From Thiorhodovibrio litoralis (GTDB taxonomy: Bacteria; Pseudomonadota; Gammaproteobacteria; Chromatiales; Chromatiaceae), in contig NZ_CP121473.1 in the NCBI RefSeq assembly GCF_033954455.1, positions 1,970,501 through 2,034,500 of the forward strand: 64,000 bases of DNA, read 5' to 3'. The translations under genes and the position numbers were made by a program. Under the pieces are notes generated by a model that saw nothing but the letters and a program-made list of their open reading frames with translations, did not search any database and was not told where the DNA came from. Within the stretch, counting starts at the first letter, position 1, and every line of letters starts with the position of its first letter. This document shows, one piece after another, positions 10,940 through 19,622 of the stretch.

Positions 10940-11776
10940 CTAACCGCCCAAAAAGCCCAATACGCGTGAGCGGCCCACAATCAGCGCCACGCTGGTGCAA
11001 AAGCCAATCACCAGCAGCACGGTGAAAAGCGCGAAGAATACCTTCTCCGACGCCCGCTTGTAGAACAGCTGCCCGCTCCAGTTGCCAAGCAGCACAAGCG
11101 GAAACAGCAGCAGCGCGGCGCCCGCGTTGCCAAGATGCAGCAGTCCGAGCCCAATCAGAGGCAGCAGCTTCAGCAGGTTCTGCACCAGCAGAAAATCCAG
11201 CTGCGCGGCGACGAAGCGCTCTTTGGTGAGCTTGTGGCGCAGAAAATAAATCGTCATCAGTGGCGCGCCAGAATTCGCCACCGTCTGGCTGATACCGAGC
11301 AGGGTGCCGGCTAAAAAGGTACCGGGAGCACGGGGCGGCCCGGCGCCGCCGCCAAGGTTCGCGATCGGCTCGCGCCAGACCACCAGTGCCACATAAAAGA
11401 GCGACAAACAAGCCACGACCACCTCGAGTCGGCGGTGGATCACATTGAGCTCGCCCGCGCTGACGATCAGCCACAGAAGGGCCGCGCCGATGGCGGTGCC
11501 AACCACCGCCGCGATCAGCAGCGGTTTGAGCAGGTCCCAGCCCGCCTCGCCCCGATGCTGCCAGACGCCAATGGCCCCGGCCGGCAGCATCAGCACCGCC
11601 GCCACGGCCAGTCCGTTGGTCGCGCCGAGCGCCAGGATCATCAGCGGTGAGACCACAAAGCCGCCGGTACCCAGGCCGCTGCGCGCAAACCCCATCAGCC
11701 AGGCAGCGAAAATGGCCAGTGCGATCGCCAGCCAGGGTAGGGGCTGATCAAGAAAGGTGGCGGTCAGTGACATCAT
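10940..11776 (-). CDS. TauE/SafE-family sulfite/anion exporter
   Basis: A 278-residue integral membrane protein with about eight hydrophobic segments. The TauE/SafE signature appears as FARSGLGTGGFVVSPLMILA near the N-terminus and FLAGTLLGISQTVANSGAPLM in the second half, the usual inverted-repeat arrangement. Members move sulfite, sulfoacetate or other organosulfur anions across the inner membrane, which would suit a sulfur oxidiser, but substrate is not shown by the sequence. It starts with two adjacent ATG codons; I use the first. It is convergent with dacB. Confidence 0.88.
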   Translation of the reverse strand: MMSLTATFLDQPLPWLAIALAIFAAWLMGFARSGLGTGGFVVSPLMILALGATNGLAVAAVLMLPAGAIGVWQHRGEAGWDLLKPLLIAAVVGTAIGAALLWLIVSAGELNVIHRRLEVVVACLSLFYVALVVWREPIANLGGGAGPPRAPGTFLAGTLLGISQTVANSGAPLMTIYFLRHKLTKERFVAAQLDFLLVQNLLKLLPLIGLGLLHLGNAGAALLLFPLVLLGNWSGQLFYKRASEKVFFALFTVLLVIGFCTSVALIVGRSRVLGFLGG

Positions 11777-11848
11777 GGCGTCTGATCTTGTGATTGAGTA
11801 TCCGCGAGAGTTCCGCGCGACAGGCAGCTGAGTGCTAGCAGCTATTAG

Positions 11849-11884
11849 CCCCGCAAGCAGCCCCGCAAGCAGCCCTGCAAGCAG
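11849..11884. repeat. Three tandem 12-bp repeats
   Basis: The unit CCCCGCAAGCAG occurs three times head to tail (11849, 11861, 11873), the last with one change. A diverged partial copy lies at about 11930. It sits in the 455-base region between the TauE/SafE gene start and cowN, which otherwise holds only the operator-like sites listed separately. Confidence 0.8.
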
Positions 11885-11903
11885 CCGGACAATGAACCGG
11901 CAG

Positions 11904-11917
11904 TGTCGGCGCCGACA
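11904..11917. promoter_or_regulatory. Perfect 14-bp palindrome, TGTCG-N4-CGACA
   Basis: TGTCGGCGCCGACA is a perfect palindrome. Its half-sites equal those of the CooA-like site 60 bases downstream but with a 4-base instead of a 6-base spacer. It may be a second, non-standard site for the same regulator or an unrelated operator. Confidence 0.5.
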
Positions 11918-11963
11918 TGCTTCTGGTCAAGCCCGCAAGCGAGTCAATGTCAGTGTCAGCCGA

Positions 11964-11979
11964 TGTCGCGGATGCGACA
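11964..11979 (+). promoter_or_regulatory. CooA-like operator (TGTCG-N6-CGACA) upstream of cowN
   Basis: The sequence TGTCGCGGATGCGACA is a perfect inverted repeat with half-sites TGTCG and CGACA separated by six bases. As I recall, this is the consensus recognised by CooA, the haem CO-sensing CRP-family activator. The centre is at 11971.5. A class II position (about -42) would put the start near 12014, with TAGAGT at 12002-12007 as a possible -10. An alternative -10, TATAAA at 11989-11994, would place the site over the -35. More TGTC half-sites lie at 11949, 11954 and 11981. The downstream gene is cowN, 252 bases further on. Confidence 0.65.
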
Positions 11980-12231
11980 ATGTCGGGGTATAAAAAACAC
12001 CTAGAGTGCGGTGTGACCAGCTCGGATTAAGGCGGTCTCCTGGCGTGAGTGCAGCGGAAAGAGGACGAAACGGCCGGCATGCTCCTTGCTGTATCTGCGC
12101 TTTTGCGCATATCGCAAGGACAAGCGTGATCAAACAACCTTGTCCCGGCGCGCGAGCAATTCACCCACAGCGGGGAGGCCCCTGCTCACCAGGGGCCGCT
12201 TCCCCAATCATCAAGGAGCTATAAGAGCGGA

Positions 12232-12522
12232 ATGAATCCACAACCGATCAAGATCGACAGATATATCACTTTTGCCGGAATGGATTGCGATCAACGGGCA
12301 GAACAGTTGATGATGCAGGTCCACCAGCGCCTGCGCGACCTGGGCGAGGGCTCTCCTTGGTCCGACTACTTTCAAGCCAAGCAGGCTGAGTCCGAGCGGC
12401 GCGGCCATGACGCGCTCCATTTCATCGGCAGCCAGGTCAATGCCCTGCGGGAGCTTTTTGCATCAAGCTCCAATCCCGCGGACATGGAGTTGCTTGAGGC
12501 GCTGGAGGAGGAATGTTGCTGA
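12232..12522 (+). CDS. cowN: CowN, N2-fixation sustaining protein (CO protection of nitrogenase)
   Basis: A 96-residue soluble protein. CowN proteins begin with VDRYISF-x-G-x-DCD and end with an LLE-x-x-EEECC tail; this one has IDRYITFAGMDCD (C19) and LLEALEEECC, plus the internal SQVNALRELF stretch. CowN lets nitrogenase keep turning over when carbon monoxide is present and binds the enzyme directly in other bacteria. Presence implies nitrogenase genes elsewhere in the genome. An AAGGAG lies about 14 bases before the ATG, rather far; a closer GAGCGGA may serve. A CooA-type site upstream suggests CO induction. Confidence 0.9.
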   Translation: MNPQPIKIDRYITFAGMDCDQRAEQLMMQVHQRLRDLGEGSPWSDYFQAKQAESERRGHDALHFIGSQVNALRELFASSSNPADMELLEALEEECC

Positions 12523-12632
12523 CAGCCAGTTCGTCATCTGGCAGGCGTTTTTGGCGCGGCCAGGGATGAGAATGCGCCAAGTTGCGCTGGAGTCAGCCTT
12601 GGCTTTTTCACTCGGGTCATTCTGGAAGCGCT

Positions 12633-13697
12633 ATGAACAGCAAAAAAATCATCGAGCTCATGCATCGGCAATTCGGGGAATTCCGCGGCGTTTCAGTCGC
12701 GGCATTGCAGACGGCGTTGCCCGTGTTCCGTCTGTTCGAGCTGCGCGAAGGCGAACAACTGCGCATCGGCGGCAGCGTCGCTTCTGATCGGTTATTGGTC
12801 GTGTTGGGCCGCGCGAAGATTGGCGAGGAGACCTGGGATCCGGCGCGCTCGGCCGAGCAGTCGTTGATCATGCCTCCACCGCCGGCGCAGATCGAGATCA
12901 ATGCCATCGACGACAGCCTGCTCTGTCATCTCGACATCGACATGCTCGACATCTTGCTCACGGAGGAGCAACTGCTCGAAACCGCCGTCCTGGCTGATCC
13001 GCGCCTGGACGCGGTGCGCCATACCAGCCTGATGCGCAGGTTGCCGCTGGAGAACGTCGAGCAGGCGCTGTCGTTGCTGCAAGAGCTGCAACTTGAGGCA
13101 GGCGCCGAGCCGGTCAAGATGGGCAAGGAGTCGGATCAGTTCTACGTACTGGCCGAGGGTACGGCCGAACTCTGGCGCATCGACGACGAAGAAGGTATCC
13201 CGATGAAGGCCGAGGATCTCGAGCCTGGCACTTGCTTTGGTGAAGAAGGTTTGCTGATGCGCAGCCCAAGTCCGGTCACCATCCGGCTGACAAGCGACTG
13301 CCGGCTGCTCACGCTGGAGCGGGGAGCCTTCGAGCGACTGCTTGCGCGGCCTATGGTGCGGGAGGTCGACGTGCATGTTGCCAAAACCATGCACGATCGC
13401 GGCTACGCGCTTGTCGATGTGCGACTGCAGGAAGAATACGACGAGTTGCGCATTCCCGGCTCGCAACTGATCCCCTTATCTCAGCTGAAGCAGCGCGTGA
13501 GTGAGTTGGACGCTGAGAAGGAATACCTGGTTTATTGCCGCTCCGGCAGGCGCAGCTCCGTGGCCACTTTTATGCTCTCGAAACTGGGCTTTCGCGCCAC
13601 CAACATGGCGGGCGGGATCACGGCCTGGCCCTTCGGTGTCGAAGGCGAGGATGCGCTGATCTCAACTCTGGATGAGGGCTTTGCCAGCGGCGATTGA
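12633..13697 (+). CDS. Cyclic-nucleotide-binding domain and rhodanese fusion protein
   Basis: A 354-residue protein. The N-terminal half contains one degenerate and one better cyclic-nucleotide-binding-like domain (about 15-110 and 130-235; FYVLAEGTAELWRIDDEEG, EPGTCFGEEGLLMRS). The C-terminal part (about 245-335) is a rhodanese domain with YALVDVRLQEEYDELRIPGS and the active loop VYCRSGRRSS holding the catalytic Cys. There is no helix-turn-helix, so it is not a CRP-type regulator. Start at 12633 (MNSKKIIEL) is preferred over the upstream ATG at 12582. It follows cowN by 110 bases on the same strand and may be co-transcribed. Ligand and sulfur acceptor are unknown. Confidence 0.85.
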   Translation: MNSKKIIELMHRQFGEFRGVSVAALQTALPVFRLFELREGEQLRIGGSVASDRLLVVLGRAKIGEETWDPARSAEQSLIMPPPPAQIEINAIDDSLLCHLDIDMLDILLTEEQLLETAVLADPRLDAVRHTSLMRRLPLENVEQALSLLQELQLEAGAEPVKMGKESDQFYVLAEGTAELWRIDDEEGIPMKAEDLEPGTCFGEEGLLMRSPSPVTIRLTSDCRLLTLERGAFERLLARPMVREVDVHVAKTMHDRGYALVDVRLQEEYDELRIPGSQLIPLSQLKQRVSELDAEKEYLVYCRSGRRSSVATFMLSKLGFRATNMAGGITAWPFGVEGEDALISTLDEGFASGD

Positions 13698-13892
13698 CGA
13701 GCAAGACTCCCAATATAATCAAGCTGGTCTTGTTCCCGCGCGATTTCTACGGCTCTACGACACTTCGGCGCATTCTCTCTGGCGCTGGCTGCCCGGATGT
13801 CAGAACCTGCCTCGCAGGTTCAGCAGTGCTAGCGGGTGTGACCTCTCAATTGCTAAGATGGTGGGCTTTTTTGCACGCGAGCCCAAGGGAAC

Positions 13893-15488
13893 ATGTCTCA
13901 ATCCTCGATATCCCAATTAGCAGAGCAGATCACGCGAAGGCGCACCTTCGCGATCATCTCTCACCCGGACGCTGGTAAGACCACGCTGACCGAAAAGCTC
14001 TTGCTGTTCGGCGGCGCCATTCAGATGGCCGGAACCGTCAAAGGCCGCAAGGCTGCGCGCCATGCCACCTCTGACTGGATGGAGCTGGAAAAACAGCGCG
14101 GCATCTCGGTGACTTCCTCGGTGATGCAGTTTCCCCATGGGGAGGCCATCGTCAACTTGCTTGATACGCCGGGCCATGAAGACTTCTCGGAAGATACCTA
14201 TCGCACTCTGACTGCGGTGGATGCGGCGCTCATGGTCATCGACGTGGCCAAGGGCGTCGAGGACCGCACCATCAAGCTAATGGACGTCTGCCGGCTGCGC
14301 AACACGCCCATCCTGACCTTCGTCAACAAGCTCGACCGGGAAGGGCGGGATGCCATCGATATCCTCGATGAGATCGAGTCCGTGCTCAAAATCCAATGCG
14401 CGCCCGTGACCTGGCCCATCGGCATGGGCAAACGGTTCAAGGGGGTCTATGACCTGCGCCATGACCGCACCCATTTGTTCAGCGCAACCCACGGTGGCCG
14501 GATTCAGGAAGGTGAGACCATCGAGGGCCTGAACAATCCGCGTCTAGACGAGATCGTCGGCGATCAGGCCCAGGAGCTGCGCGACGAGCTGGAGCTGGTG
14601 CAGGGCGCCAGTCACGAATTCGATCATGCGGATTATCTGGCCGGTATCCAGACGCCGGTGTTCTTCGGCTCAGCCATCAACAACTTCGGCGTCAAGGAGT
14701 TGCTCGACGCCTTCGTCGACTACGCCCCGGCGCCGCTGCCGCGCCAGACCCGCTCGCGCGAGGTTGAACCGGCTGAGTCCAACTTCAGCGGATTCGTGTT
14801 CAAGATTCAGGCGAACATGGACCCGGCGCACCGCGACCGCGTCGCCTTCCTGCGCGTCTGCTCCGGCAGCTACAAAAAGGGCATGAAAATGCGCCATGTG
14901 CGCATCGGCAAGACAGTGCAAGTGGCCAATGCCATCACCTTTCAGGCCGACGAGCGCCGCCATGTCGAGGAAGCCTGGCCGGGCGACATCATCGGTTTGC
15001 ACAACCACGGGACCATTCAGATCGGCGACACCTTCACCGAAGGCGAGGACCTCAAGTACGAAGGCATCCCTTACTTCGCCCCCGAGCTCTTCCGCCGCGT
15101 GGTGCTCAAAGACCCGCTGAAAATGAAAGCCCTGCAGAAAGGCGTGCTACAGCTGTGCGAGGAGGGCGCCACCCAGGTGTTCCGCCCGCGTAAGAATAAC
15201 GACCTGATTCTCGGCGCCGTCGGCATCCTGCAGTTCGACGTCGCCGCCTATCGTCTGCGCGACGAATACGGCGTCGAAGCCGTCGTCGAGCCCATCAGCG
15301 TTGCCCTGGCTCGCTGGGTGCGCTGCGACGACGCCAAAATGCTCGCCCGTTTCGAGGATAAAGCCTACGACAACCTGGCGCTAGACGGCGACGACCAGCT
15401 GGTTTATCTGGCGCCGACCCGGGTGAATCTGCAACTCACCCAGGAACGCTGGCCGGATATTGAATTCCTCGCCACGCGGGAGCTTTAG
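13893..15488 (+). CDS. prfC: Peptide chain release factor 3
   Basis: A 531-residue translational GTPase that recycles RF1/RF2 from the ribosome after termination. The GTPase domain has G1 [13 protein letters not shown], the RF3-specific [19 protein letters not shown]-like switch (here [17 protein letters not shown]), G3 [14 protein letters not shown] and G4 NKLDREGRD. Domains 2 and 3 follow to the end ([20 protein letters not shown]). Length is typical. It stands alone on the plus strand, ending 29 bases from the convergent kinase gene. Confidence 0.97.
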   Translation: MSQSSISQLAEQITRRRTFAIISHPDAGKTTLTEKLLLFGGAIQMAGTVKGRKAARHATSDWMELEKQRGISVTSSVMQFPHGEAIVNLLDTPGHEDFSEDTYRTLTAVDAALMVIDVAKGVEDRTIKLMDVCRLRNTPILTFVNKLDREGRDAIDILDEIESVLKIQCAPVTWPIGMGKRFKGVYDLRHDRTHLFSATHGGRIQEGETIEGLNNPRLDEIVGDQAQELRDELELVQGASHEFDHADYLAGIQTPVFFGSAINNFGVKELLDAFVDYAPAPLPRQTRSREVEPAESNFSGFVFKIQANMDPAHRDRVAFLRVCSGSYKKGMKMRHVRIGKTVQVANAITFQADERRHVEEAWPGDIIGLHNHGTIQIGDTFTEGEDLKYEGIPYFAPELFRRVVLKDPLKMKALQKGVLQLCEEGATQVFRPRKNNDLILGAVGILQFDVAAYRLRDEYGVEAVVEPISVALARWVRCDDAKMLARFEDKAYDNLALDGDDQLVYLAPTRVNLQLTQERWPDIEFLATREL

Positions 15489-15517
15489 CCTCCAAGGCTG
15501 CCGAAATCAGGCCAAGC

Positions 15518-16513
15518 TCAGGCCGCTTCGCCTTGCTTCAAAATGGCCTGGGATTCCTCTGCTGAAATACGCGGGCCTAAGCTCGTCACCAGCTTGGCGG
15601 AGGCGGCGGACGCAAGGCGGCCGGCGCGGGCGTGGCTCCATCCCTGAGTGAGTCCATAGAGAAAGGCCCCGGCAAACATGTCGCCGGCGCCGACGGTATC
15701 GACGGCCTTGACCGGCACTGGGTCGATATCGATCAATTCCTTGCCGTCGAACACCAGCGCGCCCTTGGGGCCGCGCGTAATGGCGAACTCCCGCGAGATG
15801 GTTTTCAGGTAGTCGATGGCCTGGGTCAGATCACTGGTGTCGGCCATGCCCATGGCCTCGTCCTCGTTGGCGAAGACCAGATCGAGCTTGTCGCCGATCA
15901 TCTCCTTGAGCCCGTCCTTGAAGAAATTCACCATGTTCGGGTCGGACAGGGACAGTGCAGTCTTCACGCCAGCGTCCTCGGCGATTTTGCGCGCTTCAAT
16001 GGCGGCCACGCGGGCGGTATCCGAGGTGACCAGGTAGCCCTCGGTATAGAACCATTTCGAGGCGCGCAGCGCGTCGGTGTCGAGCTCGTGAACCGACAGG
16101 TTGCCGCTGATTCCCAGATAAGTGCACATGGTGCGGTCACTATCCGGGGTGACCAGCACCACGCAGCGGCCGGTGTCGCCCGCGTCAAGAAACTTGGTGT
16201 CGCGGGTGGCGATGCCGCCGGTGGACAGGTCTTTGAGGTAAAAATGCCCAAGCTCGTCGTCGGCGACCTTGCAGGAGTAGTATCCGCTGCCGCCTAACTG
16301 TCCGAGCGCAATGATGCTATTGGCCGCCGACCCACCCGAGCCACGATGATGATCGCGCTCGCGCAGATGATCCATGATGCGCAGCTGATGGGCTTCGTCG
16401 ACCAGGGTCATCACCCCTTTGTCGATCTCGAGGCGTTTGAGATCCTCTGGCTCGACGCTGTATTCCATATCGACCAGGGCGTTTCCGAGCGCGTAAACAT
16501 CGTATTGAGGCAT
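15518..16513 (-). CDS. PfkB-family carbohydrate/adenosine kinase
   Basis: A 331-residue ribokinase-fold enzyme. The N-terminal glycine pair region is GSGGSAANSIIALGQLG and the C-terminal ATP/anion-hole motif with the catalytic Asp is VDTVGAGDMFAGAFLYG. The overall sequence resembles the adenosine-kinase-like branch common in proteobacteria (YDVYALGNALVDMEY at the start); I cannot fix the substrate. An AAGGA ribosome site lies about 8 bases upstream of the ATG. The 213 bases upstream of it, before bchO ends, presumably hold its promoter. Confidence 0.9.
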   Translation of the reverse strand: MPQYDVYALGNALVDMEYSVEPEDLKRLEIDKGVMTLVDEAHQLRIMDHLRERDHHRGSGGSAANSIIALGQLGGSGYYSCKVADDELGHFYLKDLSTGGIATRDTKFLDAGDTGRCVVLVTPDSDRTMCTYLGISGNLSVHELDTDALRASKWFYTEGYLVTSDTARVAAIEARKIAEDAGVKTALSLSDPNMVNFFKDGLKEMIGDKLDLVFANEDEAMGMADTSDLTQAIDYLKTISREFAITRGPKGALVFDGKELIDIDPVPVKAVDTVGAGDMFAGAFLYGLTQGWSHARAGRLASAASAKLVTSLGPRISAEESQAILKQGEAA

Positions 16514-16726
16514 AAGACAATCCTTTTGGTTGCAGTTGGAAGCCTGTGAACTGAGAAAGAAGTGAAGTGAGAAGGTTTCGATAAGACGAACGCGATGCTT
16601 TGTGAGGGCATCGCGATCAAGAAAAAGCGGGCGGGCCTTGCAGGAAAAAAGCTTAAGCCGATGCTTGCATGAGCTGAGACAAATGTCTGCGATGGCGGCA
16701 AACTGTTGGTTTGATGAACATGCGCG

Positions 16727-17629
16727 CTAGCCCGTCGCCAAAGCCTCGTCTGCTGCGCCAAGAATCACGCGGGCGACGGGCGCGGCTTGTTCTTCGTGCG
16801 CCAGGTGGCCAAGGCCCTGGAGATGCTCGATGCGCGCATTGGGCTGCAGGCGCTGAACGCGCTTGGCCTCGCTCGGGGGAACCGTCTGGTCATTGTCGCC
16901 GACCAGCAGCAGCAACTCGCAGGGCAGCCGGGGCAGGTCGCGCGCAAGCGGGTTCAGGTCCCAGTTCGCCATCATGTTCAGCGCGGCGGCGACATGGCCG
17001 GGGCTGCTGACCAGCAGGCGGTAGCGCGCGACCCCGGCTTTGTCCAACCTTGAACCTGTGCTGTCGACCAAGCGTTCAACCGCGCCTGGTCGTTTGGCAT
17101 CATGCCCGACGATGCGCGGCACCAGGGACGTGCGCGCAAGCAGCTTGGCAACGGGCGAGAACACCTTGCCCGGCATGCCGCGCAGCGGCAGCAGAGCGCC
17201 GTTCAAGCTCACGAGCAGTCGCGGGGCGATCAGCCCATCCAGGCTCATGCGTGCAAGGATGGCCGCGCCGGCCGAATGTCCGACTGCCACCACGGGCGAC
17301 TGACCAAGGCTGAGCAGCAATGCGCCGATGGCGGCCGCCATCCCCGGCAGGGACAAGCACTTGGGCTCAGGGGCCGAGGTAAAACCGTGCCCGGGCAGGT
17401 CGGGTGCAATCACCCGAAAGCGCTCGGCAAGCAGCGGCATCAGTGATCCCCAGGAATGCGTGGCCGCCGCGGTGCCATGGAGCAACAACAGCGCTGGACC
17501 ATCGCCCATCATCTGCACATGCCAACGCAGCCCACCGGCCTCGACAAAGCGGCTGTGCTCGCGATTGGGCCAGTCGCTGGCATCGCGCTCCCAGTCGGGT
17601 TTGTCATTCATTACACGCGCGGACGTCAT
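16727..17629 (-). CDS. bchO: BchO, magnesium-chelatase-linked alpha/beta hydrolase
   Basis: A 300-residue alpha/beta hydrolase with the BchO signature WERDASDWPNREHSRFV and GGLRWHVQMMGDGPALLLLHGT, nucleophile elbow VGHSAGAA, and the catalytic Asp/His in VGDNDQTVPP and LGHLAHEE. BchO is found next to bchI/bchD in purple bacteria and is thought to assist magnesium insertion into protoporphyrin IX; its reaction is not established. Starts at 17683, 17629 and 17611 are all possible without a clear ribosome site; I chose the one giving the usual length. It lies about 100 bases downstream of bchD and is probably in the bchI-bchD-bchO operon. Confidence 0.92.
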   Translation of the reverse strand: MTSARVMNDKPDWERDASDWPNREHSRFVEAGGLRWHVQMMGDGPALLLLHGTAAATHSWGSLMPLLAERFRVIAPDLPGHGFTSAPEPKCLSLPGMAAAIGALLLSLGQSPVVAVGHSAGAAILARMSLDGLIAPRLLVSLNGALLPLRGMPGKVFSPVAKLLARTSLVPRIVGHDAKRPGAVERLVDSTGSRLDKAGVARYRLLVSSPGHVAAALNMMANWDLNPLARDLPRLPCELLLLVGDNDQTVPPSEAKRVQRLQPNARIEHLQGLGHLAHEEQAAPVARVILGAADEALATG

Positions 17630-17729
17630 GGTATCCAGACCAGCCTGCCAGCAGCAGTTGAGCCAATAATGCGGTTCGGGCAAGGGTTACGAGCTGCTCC
17701 GGCGGTAAGTTGCAATCAGGGACGCGCCA

Positions 17730-19622
17730 TCAGACAACGGCTTTGACCGCATTCGATAGAGCGTTGGCGTCCGCGTGTGGCAGCGGCAGATAGACGGCGT
17801 TCATCTCTCTGGCCAGCTGCTCGGCCTCGGTGCGCGGGCGCGGGGAGACGTCGATCACCACTCCGATCAGCTCGGCAGTGCGGAACATGCGCGCGGCGCC
17901 CATGGCATCCTCCCCGGCTTGGGCGCGCCCGCCGGTGCCATCGCGCGCGACATTGGCACGTCCATCTGTCAGAAAGATCACCACCGGCGTGCCGCCACGG
18001 CGCTGAATGCTGTCGGCCAGATCGACGGATGATTCGATGGCGAGCGCGAGCGGGGTGCCGCCACCGCCCGGCAGGCCGGCCAGGCTGCGTTTGGCGCGCA
18101 CCAGCGAGCGGGTCGGGGGCAGCAGCAGTTCGGCGTTGGCGCCGCGAAAGGCGATCATCGCAACCCGGTCGCGGCGCACATAGCAGTCGGCCAACAGCAG
18201 TTCGATGGCGCCCTTGGCCTCGGCCAGGCGGTGCAGCGCGGCCGAGCCGGAGGCATCGACCACGAAAATGGTGGTGGTCTCCGAGCGGTGCTTGTAGCGG
18301 GTGACGCGGAAGTCGTCGAGCCGCACCTCGACCCGCGGGCGGGACTGCGCAGGGGCGCGCCCACGACCCTTGCGCGCTGCCGGCTTGGGTGTCGGCGCCT
18401 CGCTCTCCTGCTCGCGCTCGGCGCGGCGGATGCGCTGCCAGGGTGCGGCTGAGCGCAAGGTTTCGATGACATTCAATCGTGCGCCAGCGCCCGGCTCGCC
18501 GCGGCGCGTGCCGGCTGGCCGTCCGCGCAGGGAGCCACTCTGGGACGCGCCCGACTTACCACTGGTGCGCGTGCGTGCGCGCAGCGCACCAAGCTGGAGT
18601 TGGGCGAGCAGATTGGCTGGAATCGCGGCCTCGGCGGACTCGAGCACCTGGTCCTCGAGCGGTTTGTCGATTTCCTGCTCGGGCGATTTGTCCTGCTCGC
18701 TATCATCCTGGTTTTCTTCCGGGGGTGGCGGCTCCTCCGGCATCTCGTCTTCGGGCTGCTCGGGCATGGGCAGCCGGGTGGCGCGCGGGGCCAGCACCAG
18801 GCGCGCGGCCAGGCTGATGTCCTCGGGCGCGACCTGCTCGCGACCGGCCAGTGCGGCGGCGACTCGCGCCACGCGCACCGCAGCGAGCGTGGGGCGCAAG
18901 GAGTCCACCCCTAATGCCAGCGCGGTGCCGCACAGGGCGTCGAGCGCATCGTCATCGACGCTCACGCCGGGCAGGCGCTTGCGCGCGGCCAGGATGTCGG
19001 CAGCCTCCACATCCGGCGGCAGCGTCTGCACCTCGCGCCAGGAGAGCGGGGTGAGGTCGATCAGCATGCTGAAACGATCGACCAGGGTGTTGGGTAGCCG
19101 CTCGTCGTCATCGGCGCCTTCATCCAAGGCCACCACGCCAAAGCGACTTGGGGTGCGGGCGGTCAGCCCATCGCGCTCGAGCAGGATTTCGCCAGCGTCG
19201 ATCACCGCGGACAGATGCGCCGCGGTGGAGCGGGCGATGCGCTCGGCCATGGCCAGCACCACCACGCCCCCATCGACTTCCGCGAGAAGTCCGCGCTCGG
19301 CGACCGGGCGCCCGGCGCGCAGGGTCGCGGCCAGATCCAGCCCGCCGAGCAGACGCCCGTCGGCAATGTGCAGGGGCACGCGCCGCATGGGTGTGTCGGG
19401 CGGCAGAAATTCGCTAAGAAACTGCAGCCAGAGATCCCGCACCGGACCAGGCAGCGCGCGCACCGAAAGCCCCACGACTCCGGCCGGATCGACCGCGAAC
19501 AGAGCCGCTGCCTGGCAGGCGTCCTGCCACAGGTCGGGCCTGGAATCGGGCTGGGGCGCGGGCGGTGGGCTTTGTTGGGGGGCTGACTGCGCGCTTGTTG
19601 CGGTCCCCGCACCAGGCATCAT
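17730..19622 (-). CDS. bchD: Magnesium chelatase subunit D
   Basis: A 630-residue protein with an N-terminal AAA domain lacking a good Walker A, an acidic/proline-rich linker (PEQPEDEMPEEPPPPEE, about 275-320) and a C-terminal von Willebrand A domain with the MIDAS motif DASGSA at about residue 456 and FLTDGRANVARDG. With BchI and BchH it inserts Mg into protoporphyrin IX, the first committed step of bacteriochlorophyll synthesis. Its ATG overlaps the bchI stop by 4 bases, so translation is coupled. Confidence 0.96.
   Translation of the reverse strand: MMPGAGTATSAQSAPQQSPPPAPQPDSRPDLWQDACQAAALFAVDPAGVVGLSVRALPGPVRDLWLQFLSEFLPPDTPMRRVPLHIADGRLLGGLDLAATLRAGRPVAERGLLAEVDGGVVVLAMAERIARSTAAHLSAVIDAGEILLERDGLTARTPSRFGVVALDEGADDDERLPNTLVDRFSMLIDLTPLSWREVQTLPPDVEAADILAARKRLPGVSVDDDALDALCGTALALGVDSLRPTLAAVRVARVAAALAGREQVAPEDISLAARLVLAPRATRLPMPEQPEDEMPEEPPPPEENQDDSEQDKSPEQEIDKPLEDQVLESAEAAIPANLLAQLQLGALRARTRTSGKSGASQSGSLRGRPAGTRRGEPGAGARLNVIETLRSAAPWQRIRRAEREQESEAPTPKPAARKGRGRAPAQSRPRVEVRLDDFRVTRYKHRSETTTIFVVDASGSAALHRLAEAKGAIELLLADCYVRRDRVAMIAFRGANAELLLPPTRSLVRAKRSLAGLPGGGGTPLALAIESSVDLADSIQRRGGTPVVIFLTDGRANVARDGTGGRAQAGEDAMGAARMFRTAELIGVVIDVSPRPRTEAEQLAREMNAVYLPLPHADANALSNAVKAVV

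Noticed and set aside
12633-13697. The cyclic-nucleotide-binding gene as CooA itself
   Set aside because: It lacks a helix-turn-helix domain and has a rhodanese domain instead, so it cannot be the regulator binding the upstream site.
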